Assembly (NCBI GenBank): GCA_002309915.1
Contig: DBYT01000101.1
Location: 2,888-12,724, forward strand
Length of the DNA stretch: 9,837 bases
From: Bacteroidales bacterium UBA1179
GTDB lineage: Bacteria > Bacteroidota > Bacteroidia > Bacteroidales > Bacteroidaceae
Reading direction: 5' to 3'
The stretch's first letter is position 1; each line of letters begins with the position of its first letter. Of the stretch, positions 1-6,204 are shown piece by piece. The position numbers were made by a program, and so were the translations under genes. The notes under the pieces were generated by a model that worked only from the letters and a program-made list of their open reading frames with translations, did no database searches and had not been told where the DNA came from.

Positions 1-28
1 GCAAAAAGGATTAAAATTCAGCAATAAT

Positions 29-985
29 ATGGACCTTTCAATCATAGTACCGCTTCTGAATGAAGCCGAGTCAATTCCGGAACTCTTCGCGTGGATAGGC
101 CGCGTAATGAAACAGAACAACTTCAGTTATGAGGTAATCTTTGTGGATGACGGCAGCACCGATGACTCCTGGAAGATAATTGAAGGACTCAAGGCCGATA
201 ACCCCGAAATCGTAAAGGGCATTAAGTTCCGCCGCAACTACGGCAAGTCCCCCGCCCTGTTCTGCGGATTCGATATGGCTCAGGGTGATATCGTGGTTAC
301 CATGGACGCCGACCTTCAGGACAGCCCCGAGGAGGTTCCCGAGATGGTACGCATGATACGCGAGGACGGCTTTGACCTGGTATCGGGCTGGAAGAAAAAG
401 CGTTACGACGGAAAGCTGAGCAAAAACATACCGTCCAAGATATACAACTGGACCGCACGCAAGGTTACCGGTATCCATCTGCACGACATGAACTGCGGCC
501 TCAAGGCATACCGCAAAGAGGTTGTCAAGAACATAGAGGTTTACGGCGAGATGCACCGCTACATCCCGTTCCTGGCCAAGAATGCCGGATTCGGCAAGAT
601 TGGTGAGAAGGTGGTTCACCATCAGGCACGCAAGTACGGCAAGACCAAATTCGGTCTGGACCGTTTTGTGAACGGATATCTGGACCTTATGACACTCTGG
701 TTCCTGAACAGGTTCGGCAAGCAGCCCATGCATTTCTTCGGCCTTTGGGGATCGGTTATGTTCGTGCTCTGCTTCATCGCGATAATCGTGATCGGTGTGA
801 ACAAACTGGTATGTCTGGCAAACGGCGTTCCGGCACGTCTTATCACTGACAGCCCCTACTTCTACATCGCCCTGACCGGTATGATTATGGGAACTCTGAT
901 GTTCCTGGTGGGATTCCTGGCAGAATTGGTAAGCCGCAGTTCGCAGAACCGCAACGATTACAAGATCGAGAAAGAAATCAAGTAA
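29..985 (+). CDS. Family 2 glycosyltransferase, polyprenyl-phosphate sugar transferase type, membrane anchored
   Basis: This is a 318-residue GT2 enzyme of the dolichol-phosphate-mannose synthase / GtrB-like group. Such enzymes move a sugar from a nucleotide donor to a polyprenyl phosphate at the inner membrane, usually for cell-surface glycan synthesis. The GT-A fold shows an N-terminal strand with VPLLNE (residues 7-12), the nucleotide-binding VDDGSTDD (39-46) and the metal-binding MDADLQD (92-98). HHQARKYGKTKFG (197-209) resembles the conserved basic loop of this group. Two hydrophobic segments at about 234-258 and 278-300 give the usual C-terminal membrane anchor. The protein is complete and of normal length. 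The ATG at 29 is chosen because the GT2 strand starts at once after it. The sugar and acceptor cannot be told from sequence. An upstream gene may end just before it (a stop occurs at 25-27 in one frame and at 12-14 in another), so the operon may start outside the window. mntP follows after 4 bases. Confidence 0.93.
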   Translation: MDLSIIVPLLNEAESIPELFAWIGRVMKQNNFSYEVIFVDDGSTDDSWKIIEGLKADNPEIVKGIKFRRNYGKSPALFCGFDMAQGDIVVTMDADLQDSPEEVPEMVRMIREDGFDLVSGWKKKRYDGKLSKNIPSKIYNWTARKVTGIHLHDMNCGLKAYRKEVVKNIEVYGEMHRYIPFLAKNAGFGKIGEKVVHHQARKYGKTKFGLDRFVNGYLDLMTLWFLNRFGKQPMHFFGLWGSVMFVLCFIAIIVIGVNKLVCLANGVPARLITDSPYFYIALTGMIMGTLMFLVGFLAELVSRSSQNRNDYKIEKEIK

Positions 986-989
986 TACA

Positions 990-1562
990 ATGACACTATT
1001 AGATCTGATACTCCTGTCCGTGGCACTTGCAATGGACTGCTTTACGGTGTCCATTACCAGCGGACTCATTCAGCGCCGTCTTGTTGTGCGCACCATGATT
1101 GTTACAGCACTCATGTTTGGTCTGTTTCAGGGCCTGATGCCACTGATAGGTTGGGTTGGCATGAGTTTTTTCAGTGAAGCTCTTGAGAGCTGGGACCACT
1201 GGATTGCATTCGGACTGCTGGCATTCCTGGGCGGAAGGATGATACTGAGCGGACTCAAGCCCGATAACGAAGAAGGTTCTTTTGATCCCACCAGGTTTTC
1301 CACCACAATTACGATGGCAATCGCAACCAGTATCGATGCGCTGGCTGTAGGATTGTCATTCGGTTGCTCGGGCTATACCACATTCGTAAGTATCCTGCTA
1401 CCCATAGGAATCATCGCTGCAGGTTCGTTCCTGTTTTCCGTTGCCGGATTCCTGATAGGCTCATATGCAGGCAAGCGCATTAACTTCCCGGTCGAGATCA
1501 TCGGCGGCATAATCCTTATAGGAATAGGAGTAAAAATACTGATTGAACATCTTACAGCGTGA
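990..1562 (+). CDS. mntP: Manganese efflux pump MntP
   Basis: This is a 190-residue integral membrane protein of the MntP (DUF204) family, which exports Mn2+ and protects cells from manganese excess. The family's internal duplication is visible. The first half carries ALAMDCFTVSI (residues 13-23) and the second carries TSIDALAVGLSFG (113-125). Asp16 and Asp116 sit in equivalent membrane helices, as do the essential aspartates known in E. coli MntP. About six hydrophobic helices are present and the length is typical. The gene starts 4 bases after the glycosyltransferase stop and ends 1 base before the apbE start, so it is probably co-transcribed with both. No yybP-ykoY manganese riboswitch fits in the 4-base gap, so any manganese control must act from further upstream or be absent. 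The link to the glycosyltransferase may only be shared transcription. Confidence 0.95.
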   Translation: MTLLDLILLSVALAMDCFTVSITSGLIQRRLVVRTMIVTALMFGLFQGLMPLIGWVGMSFFSEALESWDHWIAFGLLAFLGGRMILSGLKPDNEEGSFDPTRFSTTITMAIATSIDALAVGLSFGCSGYTTFVSILLPIGIIAAGSFLFSVAGFLIGSYAGKRINFPVEIIGGIILIGIGVKILIEHLTA

Positions 1563-1563
1563 T

Positions 1564-2580
1564 ATGAAAAAGTGGCACTACCCTTTCCTGGCGTTTCTGA
1601 TAATAGGTACCATAATAATCCTGTCTCAGAGCAAGCCCGCCAAACCCGAGTACCGCACCGCCCAGGGCCTGGTGTTCGGCACACGCTACAATATCACCTA
1701 CCTTTATAACGCCGACCTCAAGCCCGAGATTGAGCACACCATGGCACTTGTGGACAGCGCTCTGTCCATGTTCAACGAGCAGTCAACCATATCGGCCGTA
1801 AACCGCAGCGAGAGTATTCAGGTGGCCGATACCATGTTCCTCAAGGTGTATCGCCGCGCCATGGAGATATCGGACCTGACCCATGGGGCGTTCGATATTA
1901 CGGTGGCTCCGGCCGTGAATGCCTGGGGATTCGGATTCAAGCATGCCGAGAACATACGCCAGGCTACTATTGACAGCCTGCGCCAGATTACAGGATACAC
2001 AAAAATACATGAGCAGGACGGCCTGATTACCAAGGATGATCCGCGAATCATGCTTGACTGCAGCGCCATCGCCAAGGGATTCGGAAGCGACATGGTTGCA
2101 CAGACACTGCGCTCCAAGGGCATCAGTGACTATATGGTTGAGATTGGCGGCGAGATTGTGGTGAGCGGACATAATCCCAAGGGCAAGCTCTGGAACATCG
2201 GCATAAGCAAGCCTGTCGATGACTCGCTGTCGGTAAACAACGAACTGCAGACCGTAATTCCCGTTACCGACATAGCCATGGCCACATCGGGCAATTACCG
2301 CAATTTCTACGTCAGGGACGGCCGCAAATACGCCCACACCATCGACCCGCACACCTGCATGCCCGTAAGTCACAGCCTTCTTTCCGTAACGGTACTGGCC
2401 GATGACTGCGCAACAGCCGATGCACTGGCCACATCCATGATGGTGATGGGACTTGACAGCGCCCAGGCTCTCTGCGAACGCCATCCGGAGATCGAGGCTT
2501 ACTTCATTTACGAGGCTCCGGACGGAACTCTTTCATGTCATTTCGCCAACAATGGGGCGAAATTGGCCACAAATCGATAA
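1564..2580 (+). CDS. apbE: FAD:protein FMN transferase (ApbE family)
   Basis: ApbE enzymes attach FMN from FAD to a threonine of target flavoproteins (NqrB/NqrC or RnfG/RnfD type subunits) on the outer face of the inner membrane. This 338-residue protein has an N-terminal hydrophobic segment (residues 8-20) that looks like a signal anchor; there is no lipobox cysteine. Family motifs follow: LDCSAIAKGFGSD (164-176), EIGGEI (193-198), ATSGNYRNFY (240-249), the HTIDP motif (258-262) and the metal-site DALAT (286-290). I start it at ATG 1564, one base after the mntP stop (TGATATG). An in-frame TTG at 1543 would add seven residues overlapping mntP and is less likely. It is the last gene of the tight three-gene run. 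No Nqr or Rnf genes are seen nearby, so its substrates are encoded elsewhere. Short hairpins overlap its last codons. Confidence 0.93.
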   Translation: MKKWHYPFLAFLIIGTIIILSQSKPAKPEYRTAQGLVFGTRYNITYLYNADLKPEIEHTMALVDSALSMFNEQSTISAVNRSESIQVADTMFLKVYRRAMEISDLTHGAFDITVAPAVNAWGFGFKHAENIRQATIDSLRQITGYTKIHEQDGLITKDDPRIMLDCSAIAKGFGSDMVAQTLRSKGISDYMVEIGGEIVVSGHNPKGKLWNIGISKPVDDSLSVNNELQTVIPVTDIAMATSGNYRNFYVRDGRKYAHTIDPHTCMPVSHSLLSVTVLADDCATADALATSMMVMGLDSAQALCERHPEIEAYFIYEAPDGTLSCHFANNGAKLATNR

Positions 2581-2590
2581 ATTTCACCCC
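2540..2590 (+). promoter_or_regulatory. Two mutually exclusive hairpins over the apbE stop codon
   Basis: One possible stem pairs ATTTCGCC (2540-2547) with GGCGAAAT (2556-2563), eight perfect pairs with an 8-base loop. A second pairs GGGGCGAAATT (2554-2564) with AATTTCACCCC (2580-2590), ten pairs and one mismatch with a 15-base loop. They share 2554-2563, so only one can form. There is no immediate T-run after either, although 2601-2610 is T-rich (ATTGTTTT). This could be a weak terminator, an attenuator-like switch between apbE and the ligase, or chance pairing. Confidence 0.3.
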
Positions 2591-2609
2591 CAAGGTTGCA
2601 TGATTGTTT

Positions 2610-2617
2610 TACCTTAG
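2610..2617 (+). promoter_or_regulatory. Possible Bacteroidota -7 promoter element for the acyl-CoA ligase gene
   Basis: TACCTTAG differs from the Bacteroidota -7 consensus TAnnTTTG at one position. It lies 27 bases before the ligase ATG, a sensible distance. I see no TTTG at the expected -33 spacing, so this is a weak call. The alternative is that the ligase is read through from apbE. Confidence 0.25.
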
Positions 2618-2644
2618 CGGCATCAAACCAAATCCTTATTTTCA

Positions 2645-4297
2645 ATGTTGACAATAGACAATTTCATCAAACTCTTTGAGAACGCAACAAGAGAGTGCTG
2701 GGACCGTCCCGCCCTCAGTGATTTCCGCAAATCGACCATCACCTACCGCGAACTCGCAGAGCGCGTATATACTTTAGACCTTATTTGGAAAAAAGCCGGC
2801 CTGAAACCCGGTGACAAGATTGCCATCAACACCAAGAGCTGCGCACTGGGCGCATCGGTCTTCATGGCAGCCGTCAGCAAGGGTTACGTAGCCGTACATC
2901 TTTATAATGCATTCACCCCGGCCGATACACAGCGCCTGGTGAACCACTCGGACAGCAAGATTCTCTACACTGAGAAGCGTACCTTCGATGAGATGAACTT
3001 TGACGAGATGCCGCAGGTTCTCTGCGTTATCGATGCCGGCACAGGCAAGGTTCTGGCAAGCCGCAACGGTGTTGACCAGCTTTATGCCCAGGCCGATGCA
3101 CTGCTCGCCGCCGATTTCCCCGCCGGAATGAAGCCCGCCGACTTCAAGGTTAGCGATCCTGACATCGATGACGTATGCGCCATCCTTTACACATCGGGCT
3201 CGACAGGCAACCCCAAGGGTGTAATGCTCACCTACCGCAACTATACAGCCAACGTACAGGTTATACGTCCGGGATTTCCCTTTCATCCGCGTGAGAACTA
3301 CCTGAGCCTGCTGCCTCATGCACACAGCTTCGGTCTCACCTGCGACGTCGTTATACCTATGACCATGGGTATGCACGTAACCGTACTGGGTATCCCGCCC
3401 ATTCCGTCAAACGTACAGGCTGCAATGCAGGAGGTAAAGCCGCGTATTTTCTACGGTGTACCTTTGATCTTTGTAAAGTTTGCCGAGTATGTACTGGGCG
3501 ACGACATCAAGAGCCCCGAAGGCAAGGCCAAACTCTCAGACTACAAGCACAATCCCGATTTCTGCAAGATGCTGCATGACAAGCTTCTGGCTGCCATGGG
3601 TGGCAACATCGAGGTATTCGCCACTGGCGGTGCTGCAATCCCGTCCGAGGTTGAGTCTCTGCTGGTTTACAAGCTGCAGCTCCCGTTCATCACCGGTTAC
3701 GGCCTGACCGAGCTCGCGCCTATCGTATCATACGGAAAGTTGGGCAAGTACATTCCCAAGTCATGCGGTGAGTATCTGCCCGAGATCATGGAGTGCAAGA
3801 TTGACTCTCCCGATCCCGAGAACATTGCAGGTGAGCTTCTGGTTAAGGGTGACCAGGTATTCAAGGGCTACTACAAGAACCCCGAGGCAACCGCACAGGT
3901 ACTCGTGGACGGCTGGTTCCACACCGGCGACATGGGTACTATCGACAAGGACCGCAACGTATTCCTGCTGGGCCGCAGCAAGAACATGATACTGGCCGGC
4001 AACGGACAGAACGTATACCCCGAGGAGATCGAGGTTATCCTGAACGAGCTCCCCTACGTAGCCGAGTCAATCGTTCTGCAGCGCGACACCAAGATCATAG
4101 CACTGATCGTGCCCAATCTGGATGCACTTGACAAGGCCGGACTCAATGCCGATGCGCTTGACGCCATCATGAAGCAGAACATCACCCTGCTCAACTCCAA
4201 GCTCCCCGCCTACTCCACAGTAAACGGCTTCGAAATCCGCTTTGAGCCCTTCGCCAAAACCCCCAAGGGCAGCATCCGCCGCTTCATGTACAAGTAA
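2645..4297 (+). CDS. AMP-forming acyl-CoA synthetase (long-chain fatty acid--CoA ligase type)
   Basis: This is a 550-residue member of the ANL superfamily. It activates a carboxylic acid with ATP to an acyl-adenylate, then passes it to CoA. The phosphate-binding loop YTSGSTGNPKG is at residues 182-192, with GYGLTE at 351-356, FHTGD at 425-429 and the hinge GRSKNMILAGNGQNVYPEEIE at 443-463 (first half GRSKNMI, second half QNVYPEE). The overall form resembles the fatty-acid ligases common in Bacteroidota, but the acyl substrate cannot be read from sequence. One oddity is the C-terminal A10 motif, usually TPTGK-I-(K/R)-R. Here it is TPKGSIRR (539-546), placing Ser543 where the catalytic lysine normally lies, with Lys541 two residues earlier. 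Arginine codons are almost all CGN (17 of 18), typical of a well-expressed native gene. It has its own 64-base leader and converges on rubrerythrin. Confidence 0.9.
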   Translation: MLTIDNFIKLFENATRECWDRPALSDFRKSTITYRELAERVYTLDLIWKKAGLKPGDKIAINTKSCALGASVFMAAVSKGYVAVHLYNAFTPADTQRLVNHSDSKILYTEKRTFDEMNFDEMPQVLCVIDAGTGKVLASRNGVDQLYAQADALLAADFPAGMKPADFKVSDPDIDDVCAILYTSGSTGNPKGVMLTYRNYTANVQVIRPGFPFHPRENYLSLLPHAHSFGLTCDVVIPMTMGMHVTVLGIPPIPSNVQAAMQEVKPRIFYGVPLIFVKFAEYVLGDDIKSPEGKAKLSDYKHNPDFCKMLHDKLLAAMGGNIEVFATGGAAIPSEVESLLVYKLQLPFITGYGLTELAPIVSYGKLGKYIPKSCGEYLPEIMECKIDSPDPENIAGELLVKGDQVFKGYYKNPEATAQVLVDGWFHTGDMGTIDKDRNVFLLGRSKNMILAGNGQNVYPEEIEVILNELPYVAESIVLQRDTKIIALIVPNLDALDKAGLNADALDAIMKQNITLLNSKLPAYSTVNGFEIRFEPFAKTPKGSIRRFMYK

Positions 4298-4323
4298 ATT
4301 GAGAATTGAGAATTGAGAATTAT

Positions 4324-4357
4324 AAAAAATGACGGTCCTTTCGGATCGTCATTTTTT
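4324..4357. terminator. Bidirectional intrinsic terminator between the ligase and rubrerythrin genes
   Basis: AAAAAATGACGGTCC (4324-4338), loop TTTC (4339-4342) and GGATCGTCATTTTTT (4343-4357) form a 15-bp stem with only one G-U wobble. It carries T6 on the plus strand and, through the A6, T6 on the minus strand. It sits 26 bases after the plus-strand ligase stop and about 67 bases beyond the minus-strand rubrerythrin stop, so it can end both transcripts. Confidence 0.9.
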
Positions 4358-4374
4358 AATGTCGCGGGAATCTT

Positions 4375-4391
4375 TACGCAGGTTCTGCGTA
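4375..4391. other. Second small perfect hairpin
   Basis: TACGCAG (4375-4381), loop GTT and CTGCGTA (4385-4391) form a perfect 7-bp stem. It lies between the terminator and the right heptamer arm. It has no T-run of its own (ATTAATT follows on the plus strand). Its role is unknown; it may be part of the repeat element. Confidence 0.5.
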
Positions 4392-4424
4392 TTAATTCTC
4401 AATTCTCAATTCTCAATTTTCAAT

Positions 4425-4964
4425 TTAATAGTTCTCCTTGTGAACCTCAAAGTAGGCCTGCGGATGCTGGCAAACCGGGCATATCTGCGGAGCCTTGGTG
4501 CCAACTACGATGTGACCGCAGTTGCGGCATTCCCAAACCTTAACCTCTGACTTCTCAAATACCTTGGCTGTCTCAACGTTCTTGAGCAGTGCGCGGTAAC
4601 GCTCCTCATGTTGCTTCTCGATGGCTGCAACCATACGGAAACGTGCGGCCAGTACAGGGAATCCTTCCTGCTCGGCAGTCTTGGCAAAGCCTTCGTACAT
4701 ATCGGTCCACTCGTAATTCTCACCGTCAGCGGCTGCACCCAGGTTCTGGGCGGTATCGCCTATGCCCTCCAGCTCCTTGAACCAGAGTTTTGCGTGCTCT
4801 TTCTCGTTGTTTGCTGTCTCTTCAAAGATTGCAGCTATCTGCTCAAAACCCTCTTTCTTGGCCTTCGATGCAAAATAGGTATACTTGTTACGTGCCATTG
4901 ACTCTCCGGCAAATGCTGCCTCCAGATTCTTCTCAGTCTGGGTTCCTGCGTACTTGTTGCTCAT
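4425..4964 (-). CDS. rbr: Rubrerythrin
   Basis: This is a 179-residue cytoplasmic peroxidase that reduces hydrogen peroxide with electrons from rubredoxin-type carriers, a standard oxidative-stress defence of anaerobes. An N-terminal ferritin-like four-helix domain provides the di-iron site. Visible ligand motifs are Glu21 in the first helix, ExxH at 54-57 (EKEH) and ExxH at 116-119 (EKQH). The C-terminal rubredoxin-like domain has the Fe(Cys)4 pattern: Cys146 and Cys149 (ECRNC), Cys162 and Cys165 (CPVC). I start it at the ATG complementary to 4962-4964, giving MSNKYAGTQTEKN, the usual rubrerythrin beginning. A longer in-frame ATG near 5009 lies inside the -7 promoter box and is rejected. The gene converges on the acyl-CoA ligase and diverges from the paralogue cluster. 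Its single promoter implies it is transcribed alone. Confidence 0.96.
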   Translation of the reverse strand: MSNKYAGTQTEKNLEAAFAGESMARNKYTYFASKAKKEGFEQIAAIFEETANNEKEHAKLWFKELEGIGDTAQNLGAAADGENYEWTDMYEGFAKTAEQEGFPVLAARFRMVAAIEKQHEERYRALLKNVETAKVFEKSEVKVWECRNCGHIVVGTKAPQICPVCQHPQAYFEVHKENY

Positions 4965-5002
4965 AGTTATATCTGTTATAAGGTTAATAAATCCGTTTTT
5001 TA

Positions 5003-5010
5003 CAAACATA
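5003..5010 (-). promoter_or_regulatory. -7 promoter element of the rubrerythrin gene
   Basis: Read on the minus strand this is TATGTTTG, an exact match to the Bacteroidota -7 consensus TAnnTTTG. It would put the transcript start near 4996 and leave a leader of about 30 bases before the ATG at 4964. A clear TTTG at -33 is not seen. Confidence 0.65.
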
Positions 5011-5035
5011 TAAAAATCTTTTCATTGTTTTTAGG

Positions 5036-5043
5036 TATGTTTG
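5036..5043 (+). promoter_or_regulatory. -7 promoter element of the four-paralogue operon
   Basis: TATGTTTG matches the Bacteroidota -7 consensus TAnnTTTG exactly. It lies 29 bases before the ATG at 5073, predicting a leader of roughly 20 bases. A good -33 TTTG is not evident, so it may rely on an activator or on an upstream A/T-rich sequence. Confidence 0.6.
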
Positions 5044-5072
5044 TAACTAAAATATAATTTTTGGTTCCGACG

Positions 5073-6200
5073 ATGAAAATCAACTCTCTCCTATCTGCAT
5101 TGGCCGTTTGCCTAATGCTTATTCCCAATCATGCATCCAGTCAGGAAAATCAAAGGCCATTTATCACGTGGCAGGACACGCTGGATCTCACATGGGATGA
5201 TTTCACTCCCAAGGATGGAGTATCCACCTCCCGCAGTAACATTGCCCTGTATATGAAGGCCGAACCTGGTGTCGAAAAGATAAAGAACACCCGATACTAC
5301 TTTAACGATTATTCCATATGGTTCAATCCCAATTCCAGTTATTATGACCCCAAACATGCGACTGACTGGAATCTGAGATACTTCAATGTGATGTTTGACA
5401 TTGCGGAACTGTCAGCAAGACTTACCCTTAATCCATCCGATAACTCTGCATGGTCCGATAAGAGGAAGTCTTTTGACAGGCTTATCAATGCAAGCCTGGA
5501 AGCCTTTGAGCTGGAAAGCGGATTCGGAAAAGATACAGCCGTCATAATGGCATATGAGAAAGAGGTCCGGGAAGGACTTGAACAGAATCCCAAGGAGGAA
5601 TACGACCCGGATGAAACAAAGATTGATTACATCTATAATCTTATAGAGCACATCGGCTATTCCAACAACACCCTGTTGGGAAACGGTTCAAGCTATTTCC
5701 AGTCATTCAACGGAGTCTCATTCGGAATAGGAGGAATCTATAAGAAACTGGAGTATTATGCCGACATTGACTTCCTGTGGAGCAGGGCTCTCAAATCCGG
5801 TATTTTCCATGACAGCAAACTCAATTATGACTGGATCGAAGGCAAAACCACTAAGATGACAGCAGCATTCAAGATCGGATACCGTCTTTATTCCAACAGA
5901 TATATTGCAATCCATCCTGTAACGGGAATCGGCTATTCCGCTTATACGCAGACTTTCAAGGATGAAAACGGCAAGAAAAATGAAAGTTCATTCAACCCGT
6001 CATTCAACCTGAGCATCGGCCTTGATACCGACTGGGCCATTCAGAGATTCGTAAGTCCCGATGGCGTGGGTTCCAATATCCTTAGATTAAAAACGTACTG
6101 CGCTTATGAGAAAAACAAGGTGATAGGAAACTACTGGTCACTGAACATCGGGTTGGTATATGTGATAGCCGCAAATATTAACCCATCCTCAAAACACTGA
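5073..6200 (+). CDS. Secreted protein: degenerate DUF922-like domain fused to an eight-stranded outer-membrane beta-barrel (paralogue 1)
   Basis: This is a complete 375-residue protein of unknown function. It has a signal peptide (residues 1-23, hydrophobic core LLSALAVCLMLI, likely cut near ASSQ). A globular domain carries TWDDF (40-44), SSYYDP (88-93) and FDIAELSAR (108-116), then a charged helical stretch with GKDTAVIMAYEKEVREGL (152-169). The pattern and spacing match my memory of DUF922 (COG5661, predicted secreted zinc protease), but the HEQxH position reads YFNVM. Residues 190-366 show eight amphipathic strands: 191-197, 212-224, 226-237, 261-274, 277-295, 307-326, 336-347 and 354-366. 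This is the layout of a small OmpA/OmpX-sized barrel. I start at ATG 5073; an in-frame TTG at 5061 would add only four residues. It is the first gene of the cluster, downstream of its own -7 box, and nine of its 13 arginine codons are AGA/AGG. Confidence 0.85.
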   Translation: MKINSLLSALAVCLMLIPNHASSQENQRPFITWQDTLDLTWDDFTPKDGVSTSRSNIALYMKAEPGVEKIKNTRYYFNDYSIWFNPNSSYYDPKHATDWNLRYFNVMFDIAELSARLTLNPSDNSAWSDKRKSFDRLINASLEAFELESGFGKDTAVIMAYEKEVREGLEQNPKEEYDPDETKIDYIYNLIEHIGYSNNTLLGNGSSYFQSFNGVSFGIGGIYKKLEYYADIDFLWSRALKSGIFHDSKLNYDWIEGKTTKMTAAFKIGYRLYSNRYIAIHPVTGIGYSAYTQTFKDENGKKNESSFNPSFNLSIGLDTDWAIQRFVSPDGVGSNILRLKTYCAYEKNKVIGNYWSLNIGLVYVIAANINPSSKH

Positions 6201-6204
6201 AACT

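Larger units (their letters stand above)
4296..4419. repeat. Heptamer-built inverted repeat filling the space between two convergent genes
   Basis: The left arm (4296-4322) is a perfect inverted copy of the right arm (4393-4419), 27 bp each. Each arm consists of tandem copies of the 7-base unit TTGAGAA (right arm: TTCTCAA), about three and a half copies. Two more decayed units, ending TTTTCAATTT, continue the right side to 4426. The left arm starts inside the ligase stop codon, and the decayed right-hand units run up to the rubrerythrin stop codon, so the element spans the whole gap. Inside lie the terminator (4324-4357) and a second hairpin (4375-4391). It may be a small non-coding repeat element spread in the genome, or a locally expanded simple repeat; I cannot tell from one copy. 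Confidence 0.8.
5000..5046. promoter_or_regulatory. Inverted repeat holding two divergent promoters
   Basis: TTACAAACATA (5000-5010) and TATGTTTGTAA (5036-5046) form a perfect 11-bp inverted repeat with a 25-base A/T-rich spacer. Each arm contains one of the two outward-facing -7 boxes. The symmetry may simply reflect two copies of the same promoter consensus, but the match extends beyond the consensus (the TTA...TAA flanks and the same NN bases). A shared dimeric regulator site is therefore possible. Confidence 0.5.

Noticed and set aside
1..28. The tail of an upstream gene
   Set aside because: Stops at 25-27 or 12-14 could end such a gene, but too few codons are visible to support a feature.
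71..1069. A 332-codon open frame on the minus strand
   Set aside because: It lies opposite the glycosyltransferase and the start of mntP, both of which have clear family motifs. Its translation has no recognisable domain and is an antisense shadow of the codon pattern.
1783..2484. A 233-codon open frame on the minus strand opposite apbE
   Set aside because: The plus strand encodes all ApbE motifs. The antisense product is rich in His, Val and Gly with no domain pattern.
2774..3376. A 200-codon open frame on the minus strand opposite the acyl-CoA ligase
   Set aside because: It overlaps the ligase phosphate-binding region entirely, shows no start context and has no motifs.
4296..4426. A CRISPR array or insertion sequence
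   Set aside because: The repeat units are 7 bases with no spacers, the arms are inverted, and there is no transposase. It is a short non-coding repeat at most.
4965..5009. A longer rubrerythrin start at an ATG near 5009
   Set aside because: That ATG is part of the TATGTTTG promoter box, and the added 15 residues do not resemble rubrerythrin N-termini.
5061..5072. A TTG start for paralogue 1 that adds four residues
   Set aside because: The ATG at 5073 begins a standard signal peptide (MKINSLLSAL) and is preferred.
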